From assembly GCA_947044365.1 (NCBI GenBank), contig OX345636.1:54229746-54293745 (forward strand): a DNA stretch of 64,000 bases, written 5' to 3'. Below, piece by piece: positions 1 through 10,440 of this stretch. Position 1 is the first letter of the stretch. Every line of letters begins with the position of its first letter. Made by a program: the position numbers and the translations under genes. Below the pieces are notes generated by a model, which was not told the DNA's origin, ran no database searches, and saw only the letters and a program-made list of their open reading frames with translations. This DNA is from Petrosia ficiformis (lineage: Eukaryota; Porifera; Demospongiae; Haplosclerida; Petrosiidae).

Positions 1-132
1 ACCAGCAAGAACACTATGCATGAATGAGATGAAATGATAAGATTATAATACAATTAATTTCATAATTATACAAGTATAATATTATTAAATTGACTGTCCT
101 TAAACATAATAAATTATTATAATAATATATAG

Positions 133-243
133 GTGAAGAACATGTTGATTCTGTTCCCAAACGACCAAGAACTGATCTAGAGGGACTTGATAAAGTGCCT
201 TGCCAAAGTACCATTCAATGTAAAAGACCTCATGATGTTATTG
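133..243 (+). CDS. Orphan NLR linker exon (111 nt, phase 1-1)
   Basis: This is an internal exon with an AG just before 133 and a GTATGT donor at 244. It is 111 nt long and starts and ends in phase 1. Read that way it encodes [15 protein letters not shown], an acidic stretch, then KRPHDVI. It is nearly identical to exons at 15,327-15,437 and 48,421-48,531, which sit between the death-fold and NACHT exons of two NLR genes, and the flanking intron sequence is shared too. No death-fold exon can be seen (the window starts 132 nt upstream) and no NACHT exon follows before the next NLR gene starts at about 14 kb. It is therefore either a linker whose NACHT exon was lost or a leftover of a segmental duplication. 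The peptide has no known domain; its KRPRTD cluster resembles a short basic nuclear-targeting signal, which is inference. Confidence 0.6.
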
Positions 244-275
244 GTATGTCACTATTGAGAAATATACTATAATTT

Positions 276-635
276 TAGGGTTGCACTTATAATAGGAATC
301 TAAATAGGTGCCTATATTGAAGATATAGGCAGAATATTCGTATAGGCAACTGCATTGCCTATACATTTGCCTATCAGCTTACAGAATATTTTTCAGGCTT
401 TGCAGATTACATTATGCACAAGTACAATCTGAAGATATGTGCAACCAAGGCTGAATATGACTGTAACTACTTGTATTTTGGGCTGATTGTATAGCATACG
501 AACAATATATAATAATTATCACTGTACCATGTGTGAACAGTTGTATAAACTAGATAAATACAACTATCAATATCTGATTGGATCTGCATATAGGCAATTT
601 GGATTATGAAATATAGGCATATAGGTGCAACACTA
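276..635. mobile_element. hAT-like MITE in the NLR-derived intron
   Basis: The ends are inverted (TAGGGTTGCAC at the left, GTGCAACACTA at the right). The segment interrupts sequence that is continuous after the linker exon in the copies at 15,438 and 48,532, which both run from the 'actattgagaaatat' stretch almost directly to 'tttgcagca'. No coding capacity is seen. The 8-bp target duplication expected for hAT elements is not clear, so the family is tentative. Confidence 0.45.
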
Positions 636-643
636 ATTATTTA

Positions 644-3600
644 CATAAGATTTGCAGCATTTCTCCCAGGAATGCAAGAGTACTCAATTTTATACCAACA
701 TTAATTAACATGACAACGCACATGAATAATTTCTACAATTCCCAAGCAATATAGCGATAACTAGAAATATGGTTGGGCAATATTGGACTTTTTGATATTT
801 AAACATTTATCGTAATACCGTATAGCCGGAAGTATTGGCAGAGAAATAACTTTGGCGGTTTGGCGGTGTTAAACTTAAATTCGTCAACATTAAATCTGTA
901 AAATTAAAAATACGGGACAAAATCACATGCGATCGTTGCCATGTTCAAATAGAGCGAGAGAAATGATACTGCTTGACAAGAACGACTGTACTCTTTTATT
1001 TGCAAAGGAGCTCAAGGAAGTCAACAAGAAGATCCAGCAGTGCCATAACACAGACGTTAGCGGAAGTCGAGGTAGATGCCCAACAACAACACCTCTCCTT
1101 AGCACAGCTACAGCATATTGATTAAAATCATTGTCTCCTTTTGTGCAATCCAGTTCATCCCCTAGTGTCAGTGTCCATACATTCTAGTAGACATGACGGC
1201 CGCATGTACAGCTGGTAGTGTCGAAAGCGCTTGCACACATACACGTACATTAGTTCAGTAAACCCCACCCACACATAATAAAACGTCAAAATTATTTCCA
1301 TAAACTTTTCATTTTCCTGTTTCTACACGAAACAGCCAATGTTTTGTTCCACCAATATTTCCAGCTATACGGTATATTGACTATACTCATGTACCACACC
1401 AAGAAACGTTTTGTAGGCATCAAACAGTGCCTGAAACACAATCAACAACTAATTCAGAATACTACAATACACTGTTTCACCAGGATTTAAGCGATTGGTG
1501 GTGCATGTATAAATGTTTTATTGATATTTCCAAATTTTTGTCAACAAATTTAGTGGAGATAGCTAAAATACTTGAAGCATGCCAAATTTGCTTGAGTGGC
1601 CAATTAAACCTTGTTTAGTGAGCTTGTACATGTATTTAGAGCAAGAGAGTGTAAATAATGTATATAGCTATAATAATGTAAAGGTTTGTTGAGCCATAAA
1701 AAGAATGGTGCATGTTGAATTCCACAGCTTAATTGGTGGTGCAAACTGTGTAAACGATTTACAGCACCATCACCAAAAAGCCTTGTGAGGATCTTGCTAC
1801 AATACTACATCTATCTGTAAAACATACATTTTTTGAAGCAAAAGGTCAACAAGAAGTCTTTCGTATCAATTGACTAGCTGTACATGTGTGACCATAATAA
1901 CAATCATCAACTCACAAATATAGTATCTGTTGTTTAATAAAAGAGATGTCTAGTAACTTCATCATTATGTAGAAAAGCCTCAGTTTCTCAGTTAGCCACG
2001 TGCTCAAAAACAAGGATGTGGCCTGTAAATATTTAATTAACCCTTTGCATCCCATAATTTAAATAGGGCGCACTAAATTCCCAAAGTCATTTTCATTGAA
2101 AATGTGTGGGCGTAAAATTTTATAATAACTAACACTTTCACCTCTGTAACTCTCCGATTTTATAAAAGTACAGTTTCTAACTTTGCTTGAAAGAAGAGTT
2201 GTTAAAGAAAGCCATACGTGTAAAATGTTTGCTTTGCTATGAGCAAGAAGATGGCAAGGTGAGTGCTCAAAAGTTTAGTAGTCAAAAGTTTAGAAGTCCA
2301 CCTTTACTTACCTGTAAAACGTTTTAAATAACACAGACTTACTAAGTTAGACAGAGGACCATATTACAAAGTTGTTGATACTACTATCATGCTTGGAATG
2401 CGAATGTTTATAAATGCAGTGGTTAGTGTCAACACCCAAAGTTAGCATCATTGTCAATTCAATCGCTTATAACTTTAGATTAGTTACTGATGTAGCTTCG
2501 ATTTTATACTGCTTAAAGCACATTTACTGGACTTGTCTTGTGTAAATGTTGGAAAATATCAAAGGACTCTATAGATGTCAAAAGGTTTCAAAGAGTTAAT
2601 TAAACGTGTATTTTGATAATTCAGTATGCATCAATTTGTGATATCGGAATGAACATCCTCATTTTTACCCTCGCCGCGTAGCGTAGGCGGAAGGGTACGG
2701 TAATCGTTTTGTCTGTGTGTGTGTGTGTGTTAGCAATTTTTCTGGAAAAATAAAAACATTGACATTTCAAAAGAGGTACTGGTAGACTTCAAATTATACA
2801 AGGAAAAAAAATAACGTAGGAATTCTTCTTAAACCTTTCGGTTATAAAGTTATCACAATGTTTATAACTCACGATTACTGTTTCCAGACTTGAGAAGACT
2901 CGTGGAGGCATCTGGAAACATCAAAACATAACTACTCCTGTATCATGACTATCGCTAGCAAAGCACTACATAAAAGCAAACAAAATTTGGGTAGTGGTTG
3001 CTACAACATCGAGTACTGGCTCCAAGCATTCTCCATTACTTTCAAACTCCGCCTATTTCAATTTCAAGTCATGTGCTGTGCACGTTACTGCAGTTTTGAG
3101 GACCTGTCTATGCTGTCTTTGTGGAATATTTCACAAGACGAATTGAGGATCTTTCTTTCTTCTTTCAGATAATACAGAGACTAAAATGTAAGACTTATAG
3201 TATAGACAAGGAAGAGACTAGTATAATCATACTAAGTAATAAGTAGTGACATGTTAGTTTATATAATTTATATATATATATATATTATATATATATATCT
3301 ATATCTATTATAATATTATTATAAAAACTAACATGCCAGTACGGTTTTATAACTTAATATGTTTTATACACAAACTAAACAATCTGAAGTAAACATTCTC
3401 ATTATTATATGACCATACAAACGAGCAATGATAATTATAATCTTTTGGCATATTATATTTCGAAATTATAGTTTGTATTACCTTGCCACGTAGGCGAGGG
3501 TCCCGTCCCGACGGTATTCATTTTATTGGTATATTGTCCAGCCCTACTAGAAAGAGTATATACTGTATTGATGTAGTGTGATCATCCCATAATACTACTG

Positions 3601-4190
3601 TTGTCTTCAGAGATGAGAGTAGCTACACCAGACCACTTATAGCTTGTATACATGTGTACTATGACTTAGGTGTGGCTCATAATCTCTAAGAAAAATGTAT
3701 CAGTTTAGTAAATACCCTGAAAGTGGATCTAAAAACCAATACCCAGTTCTGATTGAAGTAAAACCATATCAATCTCATATATTTGATAGAAATGGTAATT
3801 GGATTGTACTTTATCTGATTTTTTTTTACGATTTGTTATATGTTCACATGGACCTTAGATAATTTCAGACATGGGGTCAACTACAATTGTAATTGTAATT
3901 GTGAGACCAATTAGAAAATTACATGATAATTATTGTAATTGATGTACATGTTTGAGAAGCTGAATGTAATTGTAATTGTAAGTGTAATATTTTTTGTAGA
4001 TGTATCGTGAAAATGACTAATTCAGTTTGTGACCAAATATACTTCAATAAGCAAAGTTATCTCAACTATAGTATGTCTTCTGTGGCCACTAGAAACAACC
4101 TGAGAGGCTTAAATTTGTAAAACAAATAAGCAGTGTACTTCAATGTAATGTTTAGGAGGAGTATTTGATGAACCAAATTGAATTGCTCAT
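644..4190. other. Intergenic region, no gene recognised
   Basis: The sequence is AT-rich. Frames at 927-1121 and 2945-3172 show no recognisable domain or splice context. Visible structure includes a short GT microsatellite near 2,703-2,730, an AT repeat near 3,270-3,310, two GC-richer fragments containing 'gcgtaggcgg' or 'cacgtaggcg' (about 2,671 and 3,485) that look like dispersed repeat ends, and an alternating TGTAATTGTAAT stretch near 3,885-3,985 whose relative lies near 15,780-15,860. Confidence 0.5.
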
Positions 4191-4191
4191 A

Positions 4192-6085
4192 TTAAAGGGA
4201 GGGTGACATGCAAAATGTCAAAAATTGTTTTATTGTTCTATTTTACTCTTTTGATAATATAACTGCAGTAAATGTACTTTAAAATGTTAAAATCAAACGT
4301 TTTCGCAGAGTATCACAGCTACTTTTTTCGACATTCTACATGCAACCATTTTGTATCTGGTTGCAGTTGAAATTAGGCGTGGCAAATGCCTGATGTCAGA
4401 AAAGGAACGGCTGCAATGGAAACAGTATCATGTGGGATGATAACTCCAGTGTTTTACGTCTTTCTGTTACGTTTTTCCCTTCGAGAGCGAGGAATCAGAA
4501 GGGGAAAGTAGTCCCGAATGTTTAAGTACAACAGAACCATGTTAACACAATCCTTACAACACGGAATCAGCTGAACCTGACATGAAAACTGAGGTAAATC
4601 TCGATGAAAAAAGGCTGGGAAATAGAGACTGGTGAGAGCTATACTTATATATTTCATTTAGAAGTAACAACCAATAAATCGGCTTTATTTACTGTAAATA
4701 AGTGCCAATGTGGGGAGTGTTGAGATAATGGAGAATGTATTTGCTGTTGTGAAGAAACAAGAGAATGGTAGTGAGATTGCTTGTATACCTCATCATGAAG
4801 GATTTCAAAGTGTATGTTTAGATGTGTGGGTACTCCAAGCTACTTATACCATCTATTGACAGAGATATGGAGATACCAAAGAAACTGTAATTCATGAGTA
4901 GAGATCTACCAAGTTGAAAAATCAGACACACATTTCCATCAGCAAGATATACTGGATTGAAATACCCAAGACTATAATTTTATTTACTATAGTTTTTTTT
5001 TGGCTTAAGTAAAATAATACTAATAACTGTGTTTTAGTATTAGATGATAATAGTATTACTGTAAAGTAAATCTGCTCTTATGCATCTTGATGGCCATCAA
5101 CTTCTCAGGTCTCATACTTACTAGAAAGTGGTTTAGGTATTTCTGAAAGCTCTTCTATTGACTCTCCTTTCTCACATTTCGATGGTCCTTTTTATGAGAT
5201 CAATCAGTGCTTTGACAAAAAAATCCAACAGTTCATTTTTTATAGTCTTGGAGTGGAGAAGACTGCATTGTACACTCATGTCTGATGAGGACATTGGTAG
5301 GTGTTTCCCTCACAGACTCTAACAAGCAATTCCCGAATAATCTATTGTGTATAATAATTATATAGTACGTATATTACAATCATATTAAACAATTATATTC
5401 AAATATATAATTATATACAATCTTTTTTGTAAAAGGAATTTGTAGTTACCTCATGTCTTTCTCTCTTTTCATAACTGATTTTTTCCTCTTACTGCATGTT
5501 CCATCATCATCTTCATTCTTCTCAGTATTTGGTCTTTTTCGTGAGGATGACAGTTTCAGTTGATCTTTTACTGGCTGTTGTCGGTGAAATATAGTTGGGA
5601 TAGCACCAGGTATCAATTGTCTTCTTTCTTTTTAATTCCAAACTTGAGGAAAAGTCAACTTTTAAGCAGTCTTCAGTGAAAAGGTCATTCATTACATAAA
5701 TATGAGTGTTCAGTTACTTTCCATCCATCTGTTGTTCTTTGAACTTGCTTCTCCCATTTACTCATTAGTGCTTTGTCTTTTGGAAATCTAAATATACCTA
5801 CACGATCACTAGGGACATTGGAACAACCAGCTGCAACACCATTGTTTCACACGTTTCTTCGCAATACTCTTCCTTTGATGACGTCAGGCCTTTGCCACGC
5901 CTAATTTAGACCGCAACCGGATACAAAACGGTTGCATGTAGAATGTCGAAAAAAGTAGCTGTGATACTCTGCGAAAACGTTTGATTTTAACATTTTAAAG
6001 TACATTTACTGCAGTTATATTATCAAAAGAGTAAAATAAAACAATAAAATAATTTTTGATATTTTGCATGTCACCCTCCCTTTAA
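4192..6085. mobile_element. Kolobok-like DNA transposon with long TIRs and TTAA target duplication
   Basis: The left TTAA (4,192-4,195) is followed by AGGGAGGGTGACATGC; the right end reads GCATGTCACCCTCCCT and then TTAA (6,082-6,085). The inverted repeats extend over about 200 bp with few mismatches, out to the segments containing 'taggcgtggcaaa' and 'tttgccacgccta'. A TTAA duplication with AGGG termini is typical of Kolobok/T2 elements, and the minus strand carries a decayed THAP-type exon, which fits because Kolobok transposases carry THAP domains. piggyBac elements also use TTAA but usually start CCC. No intact transposase remains, so the copy is non-autonomous. Confidence 0.72.
5450..5850 (-). 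pseudogene. Decayed THAP-domain exon of a Kolobok-like transposase
   Basis: Reading the minus strand from about 5,845 downward gives AAGCSNVPSDRVGIFRFPKD, then a tryptophan-containing helix (SKWEKQVQRTTD), then LCNE, TEDCLKVDF and finally PGAIPTIF. The order C-x-N, RFPKD, W, C and the closing [AV]IPTIF is the THAP zinc-finger pattern. The pieces lie in different frames: an in-frame TGA follows LCNE and another shift is needed before PGAIPTIF, so the domain is broken. The first zinc cysteine is not visible. After it comes a lysine/arginine-rich tail that ends at a possible GTAACT donor at 5,449. THAP domains bind DNA in many animal transposases. The exon lies just inside the right TIR, as expected for a transposase N terminus transcribed leftward. 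Confidence 0.65.
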
Positions 6086-6304
6086 GTATAATTTGATAGT
6101 TAGGGTTACTCTATATTATCATTTAATACAGGAGACATTACTTCTATTATTGTGATGGAAGTTTAAATGTGTCAATCATTTATTAACCTTTTGAGTACAT
6201 TAGTTCTCAATACTAAATACCAAAGCCAGTTATGTGTAATAATGTACTTAAAAGGGGAAAACGAAAACATACCTTTAATTGCTATTGACATTTTTCACTG
6301 TACA

Positions 6305-6475
6305 TATATACCTACATACAACACACTTGGTATGTTTGTATATGTATGTCTATATGTATGTACATGTGTAACTATGTATGTACGTGTGTATGTATGTATG
6401 TACATACGTACATATGTGCGTATGTATGTATGCATGTTCATTTATACATGCATGTATATAGATGTTGCTAAATAA
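6305..6475. repeat. Imperfect TATG/CATA tetranucleotide array
   Basis: Runs of 'tatgtatgtatg' are interrupted by 'tacataca' stretches, that is, the same repeat on the opposite strand. Open frames across it (MYVCMYV or IHTYIHT type peptides) are repeat shadows. Confidence 0.85.
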
Positions 6476-6827
6476 TAGAGTCTCTGTGTGTGTGAATGTT
6501 TTGCTATTTACCGGGCAGATAACTACCATGAAACTAGCCCTCAAGCCCATAGTTGACATAGGTAAAAACAAAACGGAACATCTAAAACATTAATCAATAA
6601 GTTGCTCACAAATTCCAATCATAAGCAATATATTCAAGCATAATTTGATACATCATTTAATACAGGAAGTATTACTTCTATTAAATGTTTATATGTGTCA
6701 ATCATTTATTAACCCTTTAATTTTAGTACATTAGTTCTCAACACTAAATACAAATAAAACCAGTTATTGTAACAATGTACTACTTAACAGGGGAAAAGAA
6801 AATATACTAAAATTAATAATTAAGTGA

Positions 6828-7420
6828 TTAACCCTTAGAGGACTGATGTGACATATATGTGACATTTAACCCCTACAAAGTTCGAAGTGTGTCCCTAGTA
6901 TTACCAAGCACTCCAAATGCTTGTAATTGGTGCCAGGGACAAGAGCATGGAAATGGCTAAAAATGTTAATGGTTTTCCGGCCGCCCTTAAGCCTAAATAA
7001 TGAGTTCAGGCGGAATTTTAAAGGGTGGTGTCCCCCATAAATGGGTGTTCGACCCCTTGGTGGCCACGCAATTTGTGGTTTCAATGACCCCACCCACATG
7101 CTTTTGTGGGTACCTGAAGCATTTCCCTTGCTGTAAAACCCAAAATTGTGAGTGTAGATGGTGCCTACATGCAGTGGGGTCATTTGTTTGCCCCAGTTCC
7201 AGTCAAAAGAGGGAGAGCACTGGATTTGATTTAATTCTATGAAGCGCTTGGGGACTTTCGAGTCCCAATACGCAAGGTGGTAGAAGTAGTACTCCAAGTA
7301 GGAAAAGCAGCAAAGTTTAGGATGAAGAAAGTGAACAGTGGCCAAACTATATGCAATATAGACACCAGTGTTGGAAATGGAAAGAATTTTGAAAAACAAA
7401 CTCAGTCATCTAAAGGTTAA
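6828..7420 (-). mobile_element. piggyBac-like TTAA MITE, copy 1 (inverted relative to copies 2 and 3)
   Basis: It begins TTAA-CCCTTAGAGGACTGA and ends CTCAGTCATCTAAAGG-TTAA, an imperfect inverted repeat flanked by TTAA. It is the reverse complement of repeats at 17,373-17,940 and 33,974-34,580. A long frame runs on the minus strand (7,399 to 6,866, 177 codons) containing YYFYHLAYWDSKVPK and FDWNWGKQ; similar peptides can be read in the other two copies. No transposase motif is recognised in it. CCC termini with TTAA duplications fit piggyBac. Confidence 0.65.
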
Positions 7421-8150
7421 TAATGACATTTTTCACTGTACATACATACCTACATACAACATACTTACATACAGTATATACATGCTAGGGCTGGGAAAAC
7501 TTTGAATGTTCGAACCTTTGTTTGTTTGTTGTGCATTTGAAGGTAAATTATCACTTCTAAATTATCTACATGTATGTACGTAAGACTCGCCTCCATGCTC
7601 ACTTTAACATTTGTGCATGCACACATGTACACTCTAAATGTCTGATTAATAATATGTACGGGTTCCAGTAAAAGTTGAGGCTGTTTTGCTGGCTGCTTCT
7701 GTTTCTCAGTCCACCAAAGCTAAATCCAACGCATCTACCTAAAAAGATTTGGTGGATACTCATGCTTGTATACGGTTCTCCATCACTTCAGCAGGCTTCG
7801 GCTATGAATCAGGGCAACGAGTTATATAAAACTTCTGGAGATTGCACTTCCAAAATGCTTTCAGGGCACTTGTCGTTTTCATAAGGACACTCTATTATTT
7901 CTTTCAGAAAGCCAATCAGCAAAGCACTTCTGTTACCATTTAGTGATTTTTGTCAGTGTTCTGAGACACATACCACTTTAATATTGTTTCCATCTCTTCT
8001 TTGGGTTTATATTGAAAGCAAGAATACTTGGGTGACTTTAAGGAAATTCTCCTTTCTTGTGTAATGTTCACTGCCATCTTTCTCTTTCTCTAACAGTTTA
8101 TCATTCTCTTTATCCATGTTTAGTTGCGCACAAGCTTGTCGCCTGTCTTT
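7421..8150. other. Intergenic region, no gene recognised
   Basis: No domain, RNA gene or repeat end could be assigned with confidence. A frame at 7,675-7,884 has no recognisable motif. 'gctagggctggg' near 7,486 resembles a hAT end, but no partner was found. Confidence 0.4.
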
Positions 8151-8176
8151 CGTGATGTAAAAGTTACCAAGTAATG

Positions 8177-8425
8177 ACCAAGTTACAAGATGATGTTATA
8201 TAACATCATCTTGTAACTTGGTAACATAAAAGGTCAGGGTCGTGTTCTATATGGCTTGTATCCTAGCTTTTGATCTTCTGGCTTGCCTGGATACAAGCCA
8301 TATAGCACATGACTATGACCTCGTGGTGTATCAGATAAACACTCAGATGATATTCATAAATAATTAATTATTAATATCATTTATCTGATACACCCTCTGT
8401 GGTCATGTTCTATATACATGTATTA
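8177..8425. repeat. Cluster of near-perfect palindromes
   Basis: 8,177-8,222 is a 46-bp perfect palindrome (arms ACCAAGTTACAAGATGATG and its complement) with no loop. It is followed by a hairpin at about 8,232-8,320 with arms 'ctatatggcttgtatcc' and 'ggatacaagccatatag', and another at about 8,324-8,392 with arms 'ggtgtatcagataaa' and 'tttatctgatacacc'. These are foldback repeats; no coding content is seen. Confidence 0.75.
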
Positions 8426-8450
8426 CATATATCTACGCATATACAGTATA

Positions 8451-9110
8451 TATGTGTTATATATAACATGTTTCAGAGGTCTATATGCGTGATATAAACC
8501 TGCCACGAAGTAAGATATCATCCGAGGGCCGAGATGGCAGGTTTATATAACGCATATAGACAGATGAACATGTTATATCTGATATATTTTAGCATGAGAT
8601 TCATACCTAGCATTGTCCTGCAAGAAATTGCCATCTAGTTTCAGCCAGTATTTCTGTATAGAGACTGATTATTAGATTTTAAAATATCAACCTATTTTGA
8701 GGTTTATATGCACAATATAAACACGCCCAATTGAAAATGCATGGGCTATGAATCTCATTATGAGATATATATGTGTTATATATATCATGTTTCAGAGGTC
8801 TATATGCGTTATATAAACCTGCCACGAGGTAAGATATCACCCGAGGGCGTAGCCCGAGGGTGATATCATCCGAGTTGGCAGGTTTATATAACGCATATAG
8901 AAAGATGAAACATGTTATATCTGATATATTTTAGAATGAGATTCATACCTTGGATTGTCCTGCAAGAGATTGTCATTGAGTCCGCAAGAAATCGCCGTCG
9001 AGTTTCACAAGGTTGATATTTTAAAATATCAACCTATTTTGAGGTTTATATGAGAAATATAAACTTACACGCCCCATAGAAATGTATGGGCTATGAATCT
9101 CATTATGAGA
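8451..9110. repeat. Two tandem copies of a foldback element
   Basis: The landmark 'gtttcagaggtctatatgcg' occurs at 8,470 and again at 8,789, and each copy continues through 'aaacctgcca', a loop, 'ggcaggtttatataacgc', 'gagattcatacct' and 'ttgtcctgcaag' to 'gaatctcattatgagata'. Each unit is about 320-340 bp and contains an internal hairpin. The second unit has a longer loop with its own palindrome ('cccgagggcg' / 'cccgaggg'). The repeats look like tandemly duplicated MITEs. Confidence 0.75.
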
Positions 9111-9152
9111 TATATATATATATAATTATATATATATATATATATATATATA

Positions 9153-9757
9153 CAGTGAAACCTTCGTTAGTGGACACCTCCCAATAGCGGACACCTCTCT
9201 AAGACGGACACTTTCTTGCAGTTCCAAACACAGTTCCATAGACGCCGATAGATTGGAACCCTCTGAAATACGGACACCTCGCTATTCCGTATACCGGACA
9301 CATATCATGCCCCCATTGATATTATAACATACGAAAACCACTCTATATTGCAGACAGTAGAATTAATTTTTTCAAAATTATTATCAATAATATTTATAAT
9401 ATTTATTAATTACACTATCTTCACTGTATCCAATCTTGAAGTCTAACAATCAGTGCTTTTAGTCTATTGACATAAACGTTTGGAACATTTCGGAAACACA
9501 GATAATATAAATACTGCTCTGCAGAAGAGTTTGCCACAGGCAACAATAATGTACCTGTAGCTATGTCAAGACTTTGCTGATGATAACTGGGAAAGTGAAT
9601 TTATGTCACAGTTTGATAACAATCAAGAAGAAGAAGATATAACATTAAAACTAATGTTTTTGACAATATAGGTAAAGATAATAATAAACCTCTGAAATGA
9701 GGACACCACTATAATAAGGCTGGTCCCAATGGTGTCCGCATTATAGAGGTTTCACTG
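9153..9757. mobile_element. Tc1/mariner-pogo-like MITE, TA duplication
   Basis: The ends are CAGTGAAACCTTCGTTAG at the left and 'tatagaggtttcactg' at the right, both flanked by TA. The CAGTGAAACCTCTATA terminus followed by 'cggacac' motifs is characteristic of a widespread pogo/Tigger-type repeat in invertebrates. An internal stretch near 9,580-9,645 can be read as an acidic peptide (DDNWESEFMSQFDNN), possibly the remnant of a transposase C terminus; no DDE catalytic motif remains. Confidence 0.7.
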
Positions 9758-9770
9758 TATATCTATATAT

Positions 9771-10188
9771 GTGACCGGCTCTGCGAAAACCAGTCTTATG
9801 GATCAAGATTTCAAAATTGATTTTTTGTTTTACCTGAATAGAACATTAAATTAGCTCTAGAATGATATATTATACATCCCAATCATGTAAACGACAAAGC
9901 TACAGCGAGCGATTAAACCATGGTAGTCACAAATACTTCATTTGGAGCAAAACACAACAAAATCAATTTTTTAACCATTAATGATTAACAATTTATTTAG
10001 CAGTGGCTAGCCAAGTACAGAGAGGTCTCTAAGACATGTTAAAGGTAACAAAAGACAGGTAAGACATTTGTGAAGCTTTTTATGTAATAAAACAATGATC
10101 GCCCAAATAATTCAGAACTATCTATTTTCGATCATATCTCCAAATTATATTTTCATCCATAAGACTGGTTTTGCGCAGAGCCGGTCAC
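9771..10188. mobile_element. MITE with 32-bp terminal inverted repeats
   Basis: The left end GTGACCGGCTCTGCGAAAAC and right end GTTTTGCGCAGAGCCGGTCAC are inverted, and the match continues through 'cagtcttatgga'. The element lies 13 bp after the preceding mariner-like repeat, in AT-repeat sequence, so its target duplication cannot be read. No coding capacity and no family assignment. Confidence 0.75.
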
Positions 10189-10202
10189 ATATATAGAAAT
10201 AT

Positions 10203-10440
10203 ATAATTATATATACATATTCATATATATATGTATGTATATACATGTGTGTATGTACATATGTATGTACATGTACGTGTATGTATTTGTGTATGTATTT
10301 ATATTATGTATGTACATATGTATATATGTGTGTATATATATATGTATATATAATATATACATATATATATTTATGTATGTACGTACATGTTTATATATTA
10401 CATACGTATGTATGCATGTATGTATGTATGTATGGTTCTG
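10203..10440. repeat. TATG/CATA tetranucleotide array
   Basis: Imperfect 'tatgtatg' units with TA-rich interruptions. Open frames across it on both strands are low-complexity shadows. Confidence 0.8.

Noticed and set aside
927..1121. 64-codon frame on the plus strand
   Set aside because: No recognised motif, no splice context; the antisense strand is open over the same stretch, so it is not convincing.
2945..3172. 75-codon plus-strand frame
   Set aside because: No domain, lies in repeat-like sequence, no splice or conservation evidence.
7486..7530. hAT-like terminus 'tagggctgggaaaac'
   Set aside because: One-sided; no matching right end within several kb.
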